A stretch of 64,000 bases of DNA from Pelosinus propionicus DSM 13327 (GCF_900114615.1 NZ_FOTS01000006.1:62001-126000), one strand, 5' to 3'. Positions 41,514 to 50,889 are shown, counted from the first letter of the stretch. Numbers and translations: made by a program. Notes: generated by a model not told the origin, from the letters alone.

Positions 41514-42509
41514 TTAATACTCCCAAAATATCCTTTGTATTTCCACGGGATCATTGGTGGTAAGCAAGGCAAGCATCAGAAGTATCCTGGATTTTTGCGG
41601 ACTTAGGGTATCCGATACTACGAAATGATGCTTATCATCATTTACCGCGCCATTACGTGTAACAATGCCACTGCTTACACGACTACTCCTAACAATAACG
41701 ATACCTTGTTTCTCAAGGTTGATGAGCCCTTCTTTTATACTTTGCGACATATTTCCGTTACCTAATCCGGCATAAACAATTCCTCTTGCGCCAGTTTTTA
41801 CAGCGACTTCTGCCATGATTGAACTACTATCGACGTAACCGTAAATAATTTCAACCTTAGGCAGCTCAGTGACTCCTTTTGTAATAAATTCCGAGCAAAT
41901 TGTATGCCTTCGGGCTGGAAGCCGGTAAAAATATGGAATTCCCCCCTGGATATAACCTAAATATCCTAAATCAGGCGCTTGAAAACTATCCTGCAGCATT
42001 GTATTGGTTTTGGTAACTTCACGACTGCAGTTGACCGTATCATTTAGAGCAACTAACACGCCTTTCCCAATAGCTTTGTCATTGGCAGCAAGAGTTACTG
42101 CATTGTAAAGATTCATTGGACCGTCAGCACTCATCGCAGTAACAGGCCGCATAGCACCAACCAGCACTACTGGTTTTTGGCTTTTGGTTACCAAGTTCAA
42201 AAAATATGCTGTTTCCTCTAATGTATCAGTTCCATGAGTAATAACGATTCCGTCCACTTTATTAGACATTAAAAGTTCATTCACACGTGCTGCTAATTGC
42301 AGCCATATTTCACATGTCATATCACAGCTGTCTATTTGTGCTAGCTGTTCTCCACTAATATGGGCAATCTCATGAACTTCTGGAATTTCTTGAATCAGAT
42401 TATCCACCGATAAGATTGCAGAAGTATAATGCAGCGTCTCTGTTGCAGAAGAAGCTTTGCCAGCAATAGTTCCCCCCGTACCGATGATTACTATATTTTT
42501 TTTTATGAT
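41514..42509 (-). CDS. Type I/II asparaginase with a non-ATG start
   Basis: 331 residues if started at ATC 42509. The catalytic motif is IGTGGTIAG with the nucleophilic Thr, the second site GIVITHGTDTLEETA (Thr-Asp) and NLVTKSQKPVVLVGAMRP are clear. The annotation could otherwise start at a downstream GTG (42407), but that would delete the active-site Thr. No ATG, GTG or TTG exists in frame between the upstream stop and that GTG. AAGGGGGAGAGT followed by ATC ATA AAA lies exactly where a start is needed. Asparagine or related amides are likely substrates. Confidence 0.8.
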   Translation of the reverse strand: MIKKNIVIIGTGGTIAGKASSATETLHYTSAILSVDNLIQEIPEVHEIAHISGEQLAQIDSCDMTCEIWLQLAARVNELLMSNKVDGIVITHGTDTLEETAYFLNLVTKSQKPVVLVGAMRPVTAMSADGPMNLYNAVTLAANDKAIGKGVLVALNDTVNCSREVTKTNTMLQDSFQAPDLGYLGYIQGGIPYFYRLPARRHTICSEFITKGVTELPKVEIIYGYVDSSSIMAEVAVKTGARGIVYAGLGNGNMSQSIKEGLINLEKQGIVIVRSSRVSSGIVTRNGAVNDDKHHFVVSDTLSPQKSRILLMLALLTTNDPVEIQRIFWEY

Positions 42510-42591
42510 ACTCTCCCCCTTGCAGATAAATTTACAGTTAAAGTGCGTGATTCCTAGTTTATTCAGGAGATGTAAATGTTAGATCTCATTC

Positions 42592-43326
42592 TTATAGCTG
42601 CTTTACAAAACCGATAAAACTTTGAAAAATTTTTAACATAGACACGTCTTTTTCCATCATCATTTCTGGGTGCCATTGTACACCCATAACGAAATTTTCA
42701 CCTGTTTTTTCAATCCCTTCTATGATGCCATCTTTTGCCTTACCATTGATAATAAAGTTAGGCGCGGTATCTTTAATTGCCTGGTGATAAAATGTATTAA
42801 TTTTGGTAGTATCTACCCCCATAATACGATGCAATTTAGTATTGGGAATAAATTCTACCGTATGGCTTGCAGTATCCGTTTTACTTTTCTGCTGATGTTT
42901 GAAATGCTTTAATGAAAATTGATTAAGATCCTGATACAGGGTACCACCGCAAGCAACATTAAGGATTTGCATTCCTCGGCAAATGCCAAGAATCGGCTTA
43001 TTCATTTCAAGAGCCATCTGAATCAGCTTTACTTCATATTCGTCACGTTCTGGCATAATATACTCCAGCTCGGGCAACGGTTCTTCGCCATATAAAAGCG
43101 GATTTATATCATATCCACCGGAGAGCAGTAAACAATCAACCTGCCGAAGCTGCGCCCGGATCAGCAAATCATTTTTCTCCACGATAGGAAGCAGCAAGGG
43201 TGCCGCTCCAACAGCAGCTAACGCCTTTACGTAATATTTATTGACATAGGCCTGCTCATTGCCTAAACATGATCCATCCTCGGTAATCAGCATACTGGCC
43301 GAAATGCCAACTATTGGAATCGTCAA
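42592..43326 (-). CDS. Gamma-glutamyl-GABA hydrolase-like peptidase C26
   Basis: 244 residues of the class I amidotransferase-like fold. The nucleophile Cys lies in KPILGICRGMQILN, and the catalytic His-Glu in GVQWHPEMMME. Such proteins (PuuD-like) cleave gamma-glutamyl amides. It is the middle gene of the cluster with the OPT transporter and asparaginase, pointing to use of imported amides or gamma-glutamyl peptides. No ammonia-channel partner is seen. Confidence 0.8.
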   Translation of the reverse strand: MTIPIVGISASMLITEDGSCLGNEQAYVNKYYVKALAAVGAAPLLLPIVEKNDLLIRAQLRQVDCLLLSGGYDINPLLYGEEPLPELEYIMPERDEYEVKLIQMALEMNKPILGICRGMQILNVACGGTLYQDLNQFSLKHFKHQQKSKTDTASHTVEFIPNTKLHRIMGVDTTKINTFYHQAIKDTAPNFIINGKAKDGIIEGIEKTGENFVMGVQWHPEMMMEKDVSMLKIFQSFIGFVKQL

Positions 43327-43517
43327 AACAGCTCCTCCTTAGATACATATCATATAGTCTTCATCAAAACAGTAATGCAAAAGGGCTATAACACCACTTT
43401 CACCTGCGTCCTCTACTCCGGGACTCAACCGTCTTATCACAGAATAAGCGATTAATACAGGAACCGCAGCATTGCGCCGTCCTGCGCTAAAGGAGCATTA
43501 AATTGGTGCTACCTGAA

Positions 43518-45485
43518 TTAGCTGCCGACAGTCTTGTTTAAACCACTATCATTTGTAGCTGCTTTAGCACTCATAGCTATTTTATAAAGCAAGGTACAAA
43601 GCAGCAGGTAGACAAAAACTCCGAGGTACGTAGCGGCAGGTGTCTCCACCCACTCTTCCAAAAAATAATTGAACCCCATGATTCGCAATACGGCACTGAT
43701 CAAGCTGCCGATTGCTCCTCCTGCGATTAGTCCTGAGGCGATGGTTTCCCCTTTACTAAGACGTAAAGCATTTAAATGCTCATCTTTGCTGCTGTTAGAA
43801 ACAAAGTGGGAAATGAGACCTCCAACTAAAAGCGGTAAGTTAATTTCCATAGGCAGATAGGCACCAAGAGCAAAAGCCAGAGGAGGAACTTTGACCATCC
43901 ATAGAATAACGGCAAAGAAAGCACCGGTCATATAAAGAGGCCATTGCGCTGAACCACCTTCCATTAGAGGCTTAACAATAACCGCCATAGCATTGGCTTG
44001 CGGCGCTGGCAAAGCTCCCTGCCCCACGAAACCATACGCCTGGTTAAGCAGTATGAGAACGCCTATAGCCAAAGTAGCAGCCAGCATAGAAGAAACCAAT
44101 TGCCATTGTTGCATTTTGCGCGGAGTTGCCCCCAGCAAATGAGCCACTTTCAATTCTGACATAAAATTACCAGCTACCCCCAAAGTAGTGCATAAAAAAG
44201 CTGACATCATTAAGATAGCAGTAATTCCCATATCGCCATGCATTCCGACACTTCCCAGGATGAGCGCGGAAACAATGATCATAAAAATAGTCATACCAGA
44301 AACGGGTTCAGTACCGGTAAATGCAATCGAGCTGATGCCGACCACTGAGAACATGATAGAAAATACTACAACAATTACCATTGCCAGCACAGTTTGCAGG
44401 ATACTTTGAGAGAAAAAGGTATGGAAGAACGTTGCAAACAGTAAAATAATGGCAACCATGCCACTTACAATGAGAGGCATGGGAATATCTTTCTGTGTGC
44501 GCTGCAAGCTTTGCTGAGTATCGCTGCTTCTTTTAAGCAAGCCAGTCATCACGTTTTTTGCTACGCTAATCACAACGTTAGACATGGATAAAAGACCGAT
44601 AACTCCTGCCATAGCCAGCATACCAATGCCAATGTGGCGTACGTATTCACGAAATACCACACCGATGGGAGCATTCGCCAATAAGATATCTTTCCCTTTG
44701 ACAATCATATGATGATCGCCTGCCAGGTAATAAATGACAGGAATACAAACGAACCACGAAAAGAAAGAACCAGCAGTAATAATGGCGGCATAGCGCAGCC
44801 CAGTGAAAAATCCAATTCCCAGAAGAGCTGATTCATTGTCTAAGCTAAAAGTTAGCTTAGCTTTATCTGCCAACTGCTGTCCCCAGCTGAAAGTAGTACT
44901 GGAGATTACTTCCTGCCACCAGCCCAGACTGCTAAGGATAAAATCATAAATGAGAGCAATTGCACCGCTAAATATCATAAGTTTAGCTTTGCTTCCTTCA
45001 CCGGAAGTTAAGACGCCTGCAGCCGCCCTGCCTTGCGGAAAGGGGTATACGTGATGCATTTCTTCACAAAAATAACGCCGGAATATAGCGGCAATTAGAA
45101 CACCAAGCAAGCTGCCCAGGATAATTGGCACTGCCATCTGAAAATAGCTGAGACTATTATTTCCCAGAATATAAAAGGCTGGTAGGATAAACATAGCGCC
45201 GCCTATCCCATTGGTACCGGCGCTGGCAATAGCCTGAATATGAACATTTTCCGGAAATGAATTTTTCCGTTTTAGCATAATTGCCATCCCCATGGCCATG
45301 ACGGAAACAGGAGCAAATGCATCTACAGTTTGCCCTATTTTCAAACACAAATAACCAACTGCCAAAGCAAAAACAGCAGCATAGAACAATCCCCAGAATA
45401 CCACATATGAGTTTATTTCCTGGTATTCTTTGTTAGGGGACATCGGGGGATCAAACGGGGTAATCTTACTTTGATTCTCGGACAT
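43518..45485 (-). CDS. OPT/YSL-family oligopeptide transporter
   Basis: 655 residues with about 14-16 hydrophobic helices. The start SENQSKITPFDPPMSPNKEY and the first helix WGLFYAAVFALAVGYLCLKIG are typical OPT members, as is TGTEPVSGMTIFMI. It should import short peptides or metal chelates with protons. The ATG at 45485 is used because AGGAGG lies five bases upstream. Its sigma-54 promoter is at 45531-45548, and the divergent activator gene lies at 46081. Confidence 0.85.
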   Translation of the reverse strand: MSENQSKITPFDPPMSPNKEYQEINSYVVFWGLFYAAVFALAVGYLCLKIGQTVDAFAPVSVMAMGMAIMLKRKNSFPENVHIQAIASAGTNGIGGAMFILPAFYILGNNSLSYFQMAVPIILGSLLGVLIAAIFRRYFCEEMHHVYPFPQGRAAAGVLTSGEGSKAKLMIFSGAIALIYDFILSSLGWWQEVISSTTFSWGQQLADKAKLTFSLDNESALLGIGFFTGLRYAAIITAGSFFSWFVCIPVIYYLAGDHHMIVKGKDILLANAPIGVVFREYVRHIGIGMLAMAGVIGLLSMSNVVISVAKNVMTGLLKRSSDTQQSLQRTQKDIPMPLIVSGMVAIILLFATFFHTFFSQSILQTVLAMVIVVVFSIMFSVVGISSIAFTGTEPVSGMTIFMIIVSALILGSVGMHGDMGITAILMMSAFLCTTLGVAGNFMSELKVAHLLGATPRKMQQWQLVSSMLAATLAIGVLILLNQAYGFVGQGALPAPQANAMAVIVKPLMEGGSAQWPLYMTGAFFAVILWMVKVPPLAFALGAYLPMEINLPLLVGGLISHFVSNSSKDEHLNALRLSKGETIASGLIAGGAIGSLISAVLRIMGFNYFLEEWVETPAATYLGVFVYLLLCTLLYKIAMSAKAATNDSGLNKTVGS

Positions 45486-45530
45486 ACTATTCCTCCTATA
45501 ACTATGTATTAAAGTGCACTTACTAATGTA

Positions 45531-45548
45531 TTGCAAAGATTATGCCAA
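45531..45548 (-). promoter_or_regulatory. Sigma-54 promoter of the OPT/C26/asparaginase operon
   Basis: The minus strand reads TTGGCATAATCTTTGCAA. TTGGCA at -24 and TTTGCA at -12 are close to consensus and the GG-GC spacing is exact. The transcript would start near 45520, about 35 nt before the ribosome site. Confidence 0.85.
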
Positions 45549-45701
45549 AAGATTCCAAAGTATTAAAAAACGGAAAAACCAGAAAAGAAACTTATACTTA
45601 TCACGCAGAAGCCTTGTGCATCCATGCTCTAAAGCAGACTTTCATTAGTCACCGCTCGTTCATACAATTATTTTTAATAGTACTGTATTACTATAAATAG
45701 G

Positions 45702-45730
45702 TTAAATAGGAATATATTCATCCTATTTAA
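45702..45730. promoter_or_regulatory. Candidate enhancer for the sigma-54 activator
   Basis: TTAAATAGGA and TCCTATTTAA are perfect ten-base inverted repeats with a nine-base spacer. It lies about 160-190 bp upstream of the sigma-54 promoter, in the divergent region with its activator gene, the normal place for an activator site. Confidence 0.55.
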
Positions 45731-46080
45731 TGCCCTAAATGGACCTAAATTCTAAACTTCTAGTATTGGAGATGCATAAAAAGATAGACAATATGTATTC
45801 CGTATAAACTCAAAGCGATTTTAATCTATACGAGTTACATTACCCTGCCCTTATCGAAAAAAATTCCTATTTTTATTCTTACTCAGCTTCATACAACCTT
45901 TTAAGAAATTAGTTGGGGTACTGGTATTTTTATCCTTTAGGTAATTTTAATTACAAAAACTTACAATCATGGTAAAATTAAAATTGATAGAATCAAGTTT
46001 ATTCTTATTTGCCCTAAAGCTTTTCTGTGTATAGGAAAACTTACACCAAAGTAGTTGATAGCGGAAAGAGGATTAATGAA

Positions 46081-48108
46081 ATGAAAACCATTGGCATTCT
46101 TACTTTGTCTCCATCTAATCTTAGTGAGTTTATTCAAAATAACCTAGAAAAAGTCTTTTCAGACCACATAACCATCCATAGCTATTATTTATCTGATCTA
46201 AAACGCCATGACATCATCACCGATGATGTAGTGGTTGTCACTGCACAGAGTCATGCCATCGAGGCTCAGCATTACATTTCTGACAACAGCCGTATCATTC
46301 TGCTCCGCCGCACTCTTCCCAATCGGGAAATCTATAAAATAACTGCAATTCCAAAGGGCACAAATGTATTAGTAGTAAATGATTTGCCAGAAACTACTAC
46401 GGAGGCAATTACTTTTTTATACCAACTCGGCATTACACATCTAAACTTAATTGCCTGGGATCCCAAGCAAGAGTATTACGGGATCAACATTGCAATCACT
46501 TTAGGAGAAGCAAATGCAGTTCCACCCTATATAAAAAAGATAATCGATGTAGGCCACCGCTACATCGATATTTCTACTTTTTTATCGCTATTGAATTTTT
46601 TCAATTTGGATACACCAGAAACAAGCAAGCACCTTATCAAATACTCGGATACTATCGTCACGCTGGATACAGGGATTAAGAACCGCTATAAAGAACTTTT
46701 TATGAAAAATATGCAGCTTGATAAGGTTGTGAATCTTTCTCATGACGCAATCTTACTTACCGATAAAGATCATATTATTTTGCTGCACAATAAAAAGTTC
46801 AGCCAACTATTTGATATTACAGAAAATATCATTGGGAAATCTATTTTTGATGTCATCCCTAATGAATGCCTTCAGCGTTCAGACCTGGGCACAATGGATG
46901 AACTAATTCAATTCAAAGACCGCTCCTTATTAGCCAGCAGCAGCAAAATTGAATATTTCGGTGAACCCGCCGGAATCTATTACAATTTTCAAGAAGTAAC
47001 CTATATACGCAATTTAGAAAAGAGTCTTTCAAAAAAGTTACGCGAAAGTGGCTTAGTAACTCGCTATACCTTTGAAAATATCCAAACAAAATCACCTAAG
47101 ATGAAAGACTGCATCAATTTTGCCAAGCTGCTTTCACCGAAAAATCATACTGTACTGATTACAGGAGAAAGCGGAACTGGAAAAGAATTGATCGCCCATT
47201 CCATTCATGCCGCCTCTCCCCGTTCCATGTATCCTTTCATTGCTATTAATTGCGCTTCTTTTCCTGAAAATTTATTGGAAAGTGAGCTTTTCGGATACGA
47301 AGCTGGCTCCTTCACAGGTGCCATCAAAGAAGGAAAACCTGGTTTGTTTGAGCAAGCCAATAACGGCACAATTTTCTTAGATGAGGTTGGAGACATGCCC
47401 TTGTCCGTTCAGGTACGCTTACTCAGAGTACTTCAGGAGCGGCAAATTATGCGCGTTGGCTCTCCGAAGGTCGTCGATGTAGATCTGCGAGTGATTGCAG
47501 CAACCAATAAAGATTTGCAGACAGAAATACGAAAAGGGCTCTTTCGCCAAGATTTATTTTACCGTCTAAACGTTCTTCCTATCATGATCCCCCCATTGCG
47601 AGAGCGACCAGAAGATATTATACCATTATTGCATTTTTTTATGAGTAAACATCACAACCAGAAAATCACTCTTACACAAGAGGCAGAATGGAGACTATTA
47701 AAATATAATTGGTTCGGCAATGTCAGAGAATTAATTAATACAGCAGCCTATCTTTCCTGTATGGCAGTACAAACGGTTGATGTCAATAATCTTCCTGTCT
47801 ATATTTTAAGCAGCCTTACGAACTTTGATTCGGAATTTAGTTATATTTTCGCTCATTGTGATAAAGAAAAAGCCTATCTAGTACTTTCTGTCCTTGAGAA
47901 CTGCCCTTCAGGGGCAGGGAGGAAATGGATTGAAGCAAAATGTACTGAATGTGCCATGAATATTACAGAAAGTGAAATTAGACGCTTCTTATCAATCTTT
48001 AGTGAGATGGATCTAGTTGATTCACAAGTCGGCAGACGGGGCAGCTGCCTGACTGCAAAAGGTCAGCAATTTGTTACTTGGCTAAAAGGAAAATCTTTAT
48101 TAGCGTAA
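46081..48108 (+). CDS. Sigma-54-interacting regulator with winged-helix C-terminus
   Basis: 675 residues. A ~200-residue N-terminal sensor region (MKTIGILTLSPSNLSEF) is followed by a PAS-like stretch (about 215-320) and the AAA+ domain: Walker A GESGTGKE, loop SFTGA in place of GAFTGA, and LDEVGDMPLSVQVRLLRVLQ. The end lacks a Fis helix-turn-helix. It has instead a winged-helix-like tail (KWIEAKCTECAMNITESEI, GSCLTAKGQQFVTWLKG). It is divergent from the OPT operon with a sigma-54 promoter, so it is probably its activator. AGAGGA lies ten bases before the ATG. Confidence 0.8.
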   Translation: MKTIGILTLSPSNLSEFIQNNLEKVFSDHITIHSYYLSDLKRHDIITDDVVVVTAQSHAIEAQHYISDNSRIILLRRTLPNREIYKITAIPKGTNVLVVNDLPETTTEAITFLYQLGITHLNLIAWDPKQEYYGINIAITLGEANAVPPYIKKIIDVGHRYIDISTFLSLLNFFNLDTPETSKHLIKYSDTIVTLDTGIKNRYKELFMKNMQLDKVVNLSHDAILLTDKDHIILLHNKKFSQLFDITENIIGKSIFDVIPNECLQRSDLGTMDELIQFKDRSLLASSSKIEYFGEPAGIYYNFQEVTYIRNLEKSLSKKLRESGLVTRYTFENIQTKSPKMKDCINFAKLLSPKNHTVLITGESGTGKELIAHSIHAASPRSMYPFIAINCASFPENLLESELFGYEAGSFTGAIKEGKPGLFEQANNGTIFLDEVGDMPLSVQVRLLRVLQERQIMRVGSPKVVDVDLRVIAATNKDLQTEIRKGLFRQDLFYRLNVLPIMIPPLRERPEDIIPLLHFFMSKHHNQKITLTQEAEWRLLKYNWFGNVRELINTAAYLSCMAVQTVDVNNLPVYILSSLTNFDSEFSYIFAHCDKEKAYLVLSVLENCPSGAGRKWIEAKCTECAMNITESEIRRFLSIFSEMDLVDSQVGRRGSCLTAKGQQFVTWLKGKSLLA

Positions 48109-48144
48109 CCGTTCATCTATCAAAACTAAATGATTGTAATGCAT

Positions 48145-48483
48145 TTATTTTTGTGTATCAATTATTTTCATGAATTCTGCCATAAAGCTTCCCAACCCAA
48201 ACATATTAAATATTACAAACCTTCGCAGCATTTCAATTGCGATAGCAAAAATCACACTGGCTCCTACAGCCATACCTAACCCTCGTGCTATTCCTGCGAG
48301 AAAGTTATTTATAATGATTTTCTTAGGATTCTCTAACATTTCTAAATACTCAGCAATACGCATGGCTTCCAAATGATATACTAGTTTCTCTAATGTAATA
48401 GAACAAGCTTCTGCTCGATTCACAAGGTCTATCTTTTTAATATCTGCGCCTGCTAAAGGCACATTCTCTTTCTTCAGTTCCAT
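48145..48483 (-). CDS. DUF5665-like small membrane protein
   Basis: 112 residues. The middle contains a conserved EYLEMLENPKKIIINNFLAG motif and a predicted membrane helix (GMAVGASVIFAIAIEML). The start MELKKENVP at 48483 follows AGGGGGAAAG, while an earlier in-frame ATG has no ribosome site. The family name is from memory. Convergent with the sigma-54 regulator. Confidence 0.65.
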   Translation of the reverse strand: MELKKENVPLAGADIKKIDLVNRAEACSITLEKLVYHLEAMRIAEYLEMLENPKKIIINNFLAGIARGLGMAVGASVIFAIAIEMLRRFVIFNMFGLGSFMAEFMKIIDTQK

Positions 48484-48664
48484 ATCTTTCCCCCTCTTAC
48501 CATCCATTGTATCTATTTATATTACATTTATTATAAAATCACTCCTATAATTTTCACATTCATTCTTCTTTGTTTCTCCTTCGATTCACCAGTACTTTAC
48601 TTATTGCACAAAATATGTAACAATAAGGTATAGGTTTTTAACCAATATATAAGTTCATCTGATT

Positions 48665-48692
48665 AGCGGCTATCACACCAACGATAGTCGCT
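48665..48692. other. Hairpin in the leader of the GreA/GreB-C family gene
   Basis: AGCGGCTATC and GATAGTCGCT form a ten-pair stem with one wobble. No T-run follows. It lies about 100 bp before the gene at 48798. The remainder of the 48508-48797 gap shows only AT-rich promoter-like sequence. Confidence 0.35.
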
Positions 48693-48797
48693 GTATATTT
48701 ATCCAGGCACTAAGACGGCAGTAGAACAATACTTCATCTGAATTTTCATTGAAAATTATCAATTTATTCTGTAAGTTTAATTATAAAGGAGCTGCTG

Positions 48798-49214
48798 ATC
48801 ATTTCAAAAGAAATTTTTATTACTAATTTGGACAAGAAAAAATTACAAAGGCTGATTGTATTGGAAGAGGAATTTCAACCAGGTAACAAAGCTTATCTGG
48901 ACGATCTGACTTATGAGCTGGAACGAGCTGTTATCACACAGCCGGAGGAGATTCCGGCTGATGTTATCACAATGCACTCTCAAGTGGTATTAAAAGATTT
49001 GGATCATGATGAAGAGTTAATTTATACTTTGGTGTATCCGGATGAAGCCAATATAGCCGAAGATAAAATTTCAGTACTGGCACCTATTGGGACAGCGATC
49101 TTAGGCTACCGAGTAGGAGACATACTTGATTGGAAAATCCCTAATGGCACCTTAAGGCTGAAGGTGGATAAAATCCTTTTTCAACCTGAATCTAACGGTA
49201 ACTTTGAGCTATAA
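48798..49214 (+). CDS. GreA/GreB C-terminal-domain protein (Rnk-like) with non-ATG start
   Basis: 138 residues if started at ATC 48798. The C-terminal GreA/GreB domain is clear: HSQVVLKDLDHDEELIYTLV and SVLAPIGTAILGYRVGD. Such proteins (regulator of nucleoside diphosphate kinase) bind RNA polymerase. The first possible TTG (48828) would cut the N-terminus ISKEIFITNLDKKKLQRL, which fits the family. AAGGAG lies six bases before ATC ATT TCA, and no ATG, GTG or TTG occurs there. ATT 48801 or CTG 48792 are alternatives. Confidence 0.75.
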   Translation: MISKEIFITNLDKKKLQRLIVLEEEFQPGNKAYLDDLTYELERAVITQPEEIPADVITMHSQVVLKDLDHDEELIYTLVYPDEANIAEDKISVLAPIGTAILGYRVGDILDWKIPNGTLRLKVDKILFQPESNGNFEL

Positions 49215-49239
49215 CAACTATATGAACTTATTTGTTTAG

Positions 49240-49294
49240 AAATAGAAAAATCCCTGCCAAATTCATCTTAGGATGTGGCAGGGATTTTTCTATT
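49240..49294. terminator. Strong bidirectional terminator
   Basis: AAATAGAAAAATCCCTGCCA and TGGCAGGGATTTTTCTATT form a long stem with T-rich ends on both strands. It serves the Rnk-like gene and the convergent DUF2680-like gene at 49298. Confidence 0.9.
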
Positions 49295-49297
49295 CGT

Positions 49298-49576
49298 CTA
49301 TTTGCAGCTTTCTGCTGCGTCATTGTCAGCACTTTGCATCATACCATGATTTTTCCTGATTTTCTCCATAATAGGAGCCACCTTTTCCATGCTTTCATTT
49401 AAGGTAGCAGCCTCATTGCTAGAAATAGTACCATCCTTCACAGCTTGTTGTATCATCTGCTGATGGTTGCCATTTGCCGGCCCACACTGCTCCTTAACCT
49501 GGTCCTTGGCAGCCGCGAAAACTGGCACCGCAATCAATGCAGCTAGGGCTGTTATGATTAACATTTTCTTTTTCAT
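49298..49576 (-). CDS. Small exported DUF2680-like protein, paralogue 1
   Basis: 92 residues. Signal peptide MKKKMLIITALAALIAVPVFA with an AxA-type site after residue 21-22, then a helical region QQMIQQAVKDGTISSNEAAT. A paralogue lies at 59666-59944. The repeated INxxQA/NEAA pattern resembles DUF2680. It is rich in Met near the tail (KIRKNHGMMQ) and could bind metal, but this is inference. Confidence 0.7.
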   Translation of the reverse strand: MKKKMLIITALAALIAVPVFAAAKDQVKEQCGPANGNHQQMIQQAVKDGTISSNEAATLNESMEKVAPIMEKIRKNHGMMQSADNDAAESCK

Positions 49577-49821
49577 TGTCTACCTCCCGTTAATTAAGTG
49601 TACTCTCAAAAGAACAAGTATTTTCTTTACCGTCATCCTAAATGAAACTTTTCGAGAGACTACTTTTATTTATATCTTACATCCTTATTATAAACAAAGA
49701 TTGTGGATTTCTTATGAAGATCCTATTACTTATTTTGCTTATCCCCGGCTAAGAGCAGCCGACCCACTCTTGGAAAAACCTTGGAGTCACTGCCGCATAG
49801 GCGGCATAGCCTTCACCAAAT

Positions 49822-49968
49822 CATTCCAGTGATTCCCGTTCTTCTGGCATGTTATTCAGTCTCTCCTTTCCGATACCACAGCCATAAGCTGCTAGCAAGC
49901 ATTGCCGTTAACAGCGCCAAAAAAGCCTCGGCATTCGATAGTACTAAAAAACAACACAAGTTCTTCAT
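49822..49968 (-). CDS. Putative 48-aa single-pass membrane protein
   Basis: Starting at 49968 the frame reads MKNLCCFLVLSNAEAF then LALLTAMLASSLWLWY, RKGELNN and MPEERESLE. It has one hydrophobic helix ending in aromatic residues, then a charged tail, like a membrane-anchored small protein. AAGGA lies close before the ATG. It is too short for usual gene finders. The remaining gap (49577-49821 and 49969-50040) contains stable GC-rich hairpins near 49742-49817, whose role I cannot tell. Confidence 0.5.
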
Positions 49969-50040
49969 AAGTCCTTCACTAGATATTCATTTTATTTATG
50001 TATTATATTGGTAATAAGACTTAAGGGGGAAAATTTAAAA

Positions 50041-50673
50041 ATGAAAAAAACTTTTATAACTGCATCCTTATTGGTAATGAATGTAATAGGAGCTAGTATG
50101 GTTTCCGCTAATGAAATTCTTCCGGAAATAAACCCAATTAAACCAGGCATTGAAACGATCGTTAGCGGTAGTGAAAACAGTCGGCAATACACCATGATTG
50201 ACCACAATCCTACCCTTTACAATAAACAAATCGTCGGTGGTCGTACAATGGAAAGCTGGGTTAAAAACGATGTAGTTAGTACCAGAATTAACGGAGTTGT
50301 CACTAAATCCTATCCCATCAATAAAGATCTTGAAACGATCGTAAGTGGTAGCGAAAACAGCCGACAATATACCGTGATTGATCACAATCCTACCCACTAC
50401 AGTAAAAAAGCTGTCGGTAATCATATCATCGAATCCTGGACTAAAGATGGTGTAGTCAACACCAGAACGGACGGAATTACTACTAAATCTTATCGCATCA
50501 ATAAAGACCTTAAAACGATCGTAAGTGGTAGCAAAAGCAGCCGGCAATATACCGTGATTGACCACAACCCTACCCACTACAGTAAAAAGCTCATCGGTGG
50601 TCATACAGTGGAAGGCTGGATGGAAAATGGTGTAGTTAACACTAGAATTAACGGTGTTCTCTCTAAGCATTAA
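50041..50673 (+). CDS. Secreted protein with three ~63-residue tandem repeats
   Basis: 210 residues. A signal peptide (MKKTFITASLLVMNVIGASM...VSAN) precedes three copies of a unit beginning ETIVSGSENSRQYT and continuing IDHNPT, with SW or GW, VV(S/N)TR and GV(V/I)(T/S)(K/S). The second to third copies differ by only a few residues, so the duplication is recent. It is not a family I recognise. AAGGGGG lies 12 bases before the ATG. Its own terminator follows at 50691-50734. Confidence 0.7.
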   Translation: MKKTFITASLLVMNVIGASMVSANEILPEINPIKPGIETIVSGSENSRQYTMIDHNPTLYNKQIVGGRTMESWVKNDVVSTRINGVVTKSYPINKDLETIVSGSENSRQYTVIDHNPTHYSKKAVGNHIIESWTKDGVVNTRTDGITTKSYRINKDLKTIVSGSKSSRQYTVIDHNPTHYSKKLIGGHTVEGWMENGVVNTRINGVLSKH

Positions 50674-50690
50674 ACTTCCATACATAAACT

Positions 50691-50734
50691 CTAACCACTC
50701 TATCATGAACTATTGATAGAGTGGTTAGTTTTTA
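50691..50734 (+). terminator. Terminator of the repeat protein gene
   Basis: CTAACCACTCTATCA and TGATAGAGTGGTTAG form a perfect 15-bp stem followed by TTTTTATA. Strong intrinsic terminator. Confidence 0.9.
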
Positions 50735-50889
50735 TATTCATACATATGATTAATTGGTTATTTATCAAATGATCTGTATAATCACTGGCTGGATTTTATC
50801 ATCCATCCTAGCACGATTCACCCTATCGGGATCGCTATGTAGCAGTTCAAGAATTTCCCAATATATTTTATTTTGCTAATACCAACTAT

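Noticed and set aside
49742-49817. Sequence resembling a type I-F CRISPR repeat (TCACTGCCGCATAGGCGGC)
   Set aside because: Only one copy exists, with no spacers or cas genes. It is just a GC-rich palindrome.
49730-49830. B12-type riboswitch on the minus strand
   Set aside because: Scattered GGTGAAGGC-like pieces are present, but the conserved B12 core is not.
49781-50014. A 77-aa plus-strand ORF
   Set aside because: Composition is rich in His/Ser/Ile with no motif. The opposite strand carries a more plausible small membrane ORF (49822-49968).
50068-50706. A 212-aa minus-strand frame opposite the repeat protein
   Set aside because: It is a shadow created by the repeat structure. The plus strand has the signal peptide, ribosome site and terminator.
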